This document shows, piece by piece, positions 5,175-5,830 of a DNA stretch of 5,830 nucleotides (positions are counted from its first letter, which is position 1; every line of letters begins with the position of its first letter). Origin of the DNA: Sedimenticola sp. (GTDB lineage: Bacteria > Pseudomonadota > Gammaproteobacteria > Chromatiales > Chromatiaceae); the NCBI GenBank assembly GCA_026197195.1, contig JAPHUG010000069.1, positions 1-5,830 of the forward strand. Direction: 5' to 3'. The position numbers and the translations under genes were made by a program. The notes beneath the pieces were generated by a model. The model saw nothing but the letters and a program-made list of their open reading frames with translations, made no database searches and was not told the origin of the DNA.

Positions 5175-5830
5175 CTAAACGACAGAGGCCATTTTGAAGA
5201 TGGGGAGGTACATGGCTACAACCAATCCACCAACCAATGTACCAATAACCACCATAATCATAGGCTCCATCAAGCTACTCAGTGCGTCAACGGCATTATC
5301 AACTTCTTCTTCAAAGAAGTCAGCAACCTTGGAGAGCATATGATCGAGTGACCCCGACTCCTCACCGATGGCGACCATTTGTATAACCATATGGGGAAAG
5401 AGTTTTTGCTGTTTCATGGTTAACTGAAGAGATTGACCTGTGGCGACGTCCTCACGCATTCGCATGACTGCGTCACTATAGATAATATTACCTGTGGCGC
5501 CTGCGACAGACTCAAGTGCTTCGACAAGGGGTACACCTGCGGCAAACATAGTAGCGAGCGTTCTTGAAAACCTAGCAATTGTGGCTTTGTGGACGATTGA
5601 GCCAACAATAGGGAATTGTAGTAGCAGTTTGTCGAGTTGCTGGCGCATTTTACGCGATCTTTTGTAGCTAAAACCAAAGAAATAAACCGAAGCAAAGGTA
5701 CCTAAAAGCAATAACCACCAGTAGCTAGTCATCCATTGTGATATAGCGATGACCATTTTGGTAAATGCAGGCAGATCACCACCAAAGCTGGAGAATAGAC
5801 TTTCAAACTGAGGTATAACAAACAGCATAA
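5175..5830 (-). CDS. pilC: Type IV pilus inner-membrane platform protein PilC, C-terminal fragment
   Basis: PilC is the polytopic inner-membrane platform on which the pilus assembly and retraction ATPases act. About 218 codons of a protein usually near 400 residues are present; the 5' part lies beyond the right edge, and the ATG at 5828 is an internal Met. The fragment begins with the conserved VIPQFESLFSSFGGDLPAFT (4-23), then a membrane segment (about 37-53, WWLLLLGTFASVYFFGF). After this comes the second T2SSF domain: LLLQFPIVGSI (68-78), ARFSRTLATMFAAGVPLVEAL (85-105, seen in two overlapping parts), IGEESGSLDHML (154-165), an acidic FFEEEVD (171-177) and EPMIMVVIG (188-196). A final membrane segment (about 189-208) is followed by the typical YLPIF end. 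It lies 22 bases upstream of pilD and is presumably co-transcribed with it; pilB is expected upstream. Confidence 0.97.
   Translation of the reverse strand, partial: MLFVIPQFESLFSSFGGDLPAFTKMVIAISQWMTSYWWLLLLGTFASVYFFGFSYKRSRKMRQQLDKLLLQFPIVGSIVHKATIARFSRTLATMFAAGVPLVEALESVAGATGNIIYSDAVMRMREDVATGQSLQLTMKQQKLFPHMVIQMVAIGEESGSLDHMLSKVADFFEEEVDNAVDALSSLMEPMIMVVIGTLVGGLVVAMYLPIFKMASVV

Noticed and set aside
5175..5828. Complete 217-residue membrane protein starting at 5828
   Set aside because: The sequence matches the C-terminal half of PilC and the Met lies in a conserved internal stretch; the gene runs off the window edge.

Overview
This 5.8 kb window looks like a core chromosomal housekeeping region of a gammaproteobacterium. 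The protein families and gene order support this: secA-argJ-mutT on the + strand converges on pilC-pilD-coaE-zapD-yacG on the - strand. That is the arrangement known from type IV pilus-bearing gammaproteobacteria, with Pseudomonas relatives as the best-known case. A free-living or symbiotic Chromatiales/Thiotrichales-type bacterium is possible, but the genus cannot be fixed from sequence alone. There are no insertion sequences, CRISPR arrays, tRNA or rRNA genes, and no sign of recent transfer.

Plus strand (1-2603): the C-terminal end of the SecA preprotein translocase ATPase with its zinc-binding tail; a complete argJ (ornithine/glutamate N-acetyltransferase of arginine synthesis); and a complete fusion gene coding for a MutT-type Nudix hydrolase followed by a ThiE/TenI-like barrel. 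The short gaps (28 and 37 bases) and the lack of a clear internal terminator suggest one transcript.

Minus strand (5830-2600, read right to left): the C-terminal half of PilC (inner-membrane platform protein of the type IV pilus); complete PilD (prepilin peptidase/N-methyltransferase); CoaE (dephospho-CoA kinase), which starts only one sense codon after the pilD stop; then a 98-base gap with a good -10 box and two inverted repeats; then ZapD (FtsZ-ring bundling protein) and YacG (small zinc protein, gyrase inhibitor family). The two strands meet with overlapping stop codons (TTAG, 2600-2603), leaving no intergenic room for a terminator.

Functionally the window joins protein export, arginine synthesis, nucleotide-pool sanitation, pilus assembly, CoA synthesis and cell division. 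Most of it is ordinary. The points most worth a second look are the C-terminal half of the MutT fusion, which keeps the ThiE fold signature but has lost the residues expected for thiamine phosphate synthase catalysis; the changed 8-oxoguanine-reading positions in its Nudix half; and the palindromic elements around the presumed zapD promoter. I see no convincing new multi-gene system.
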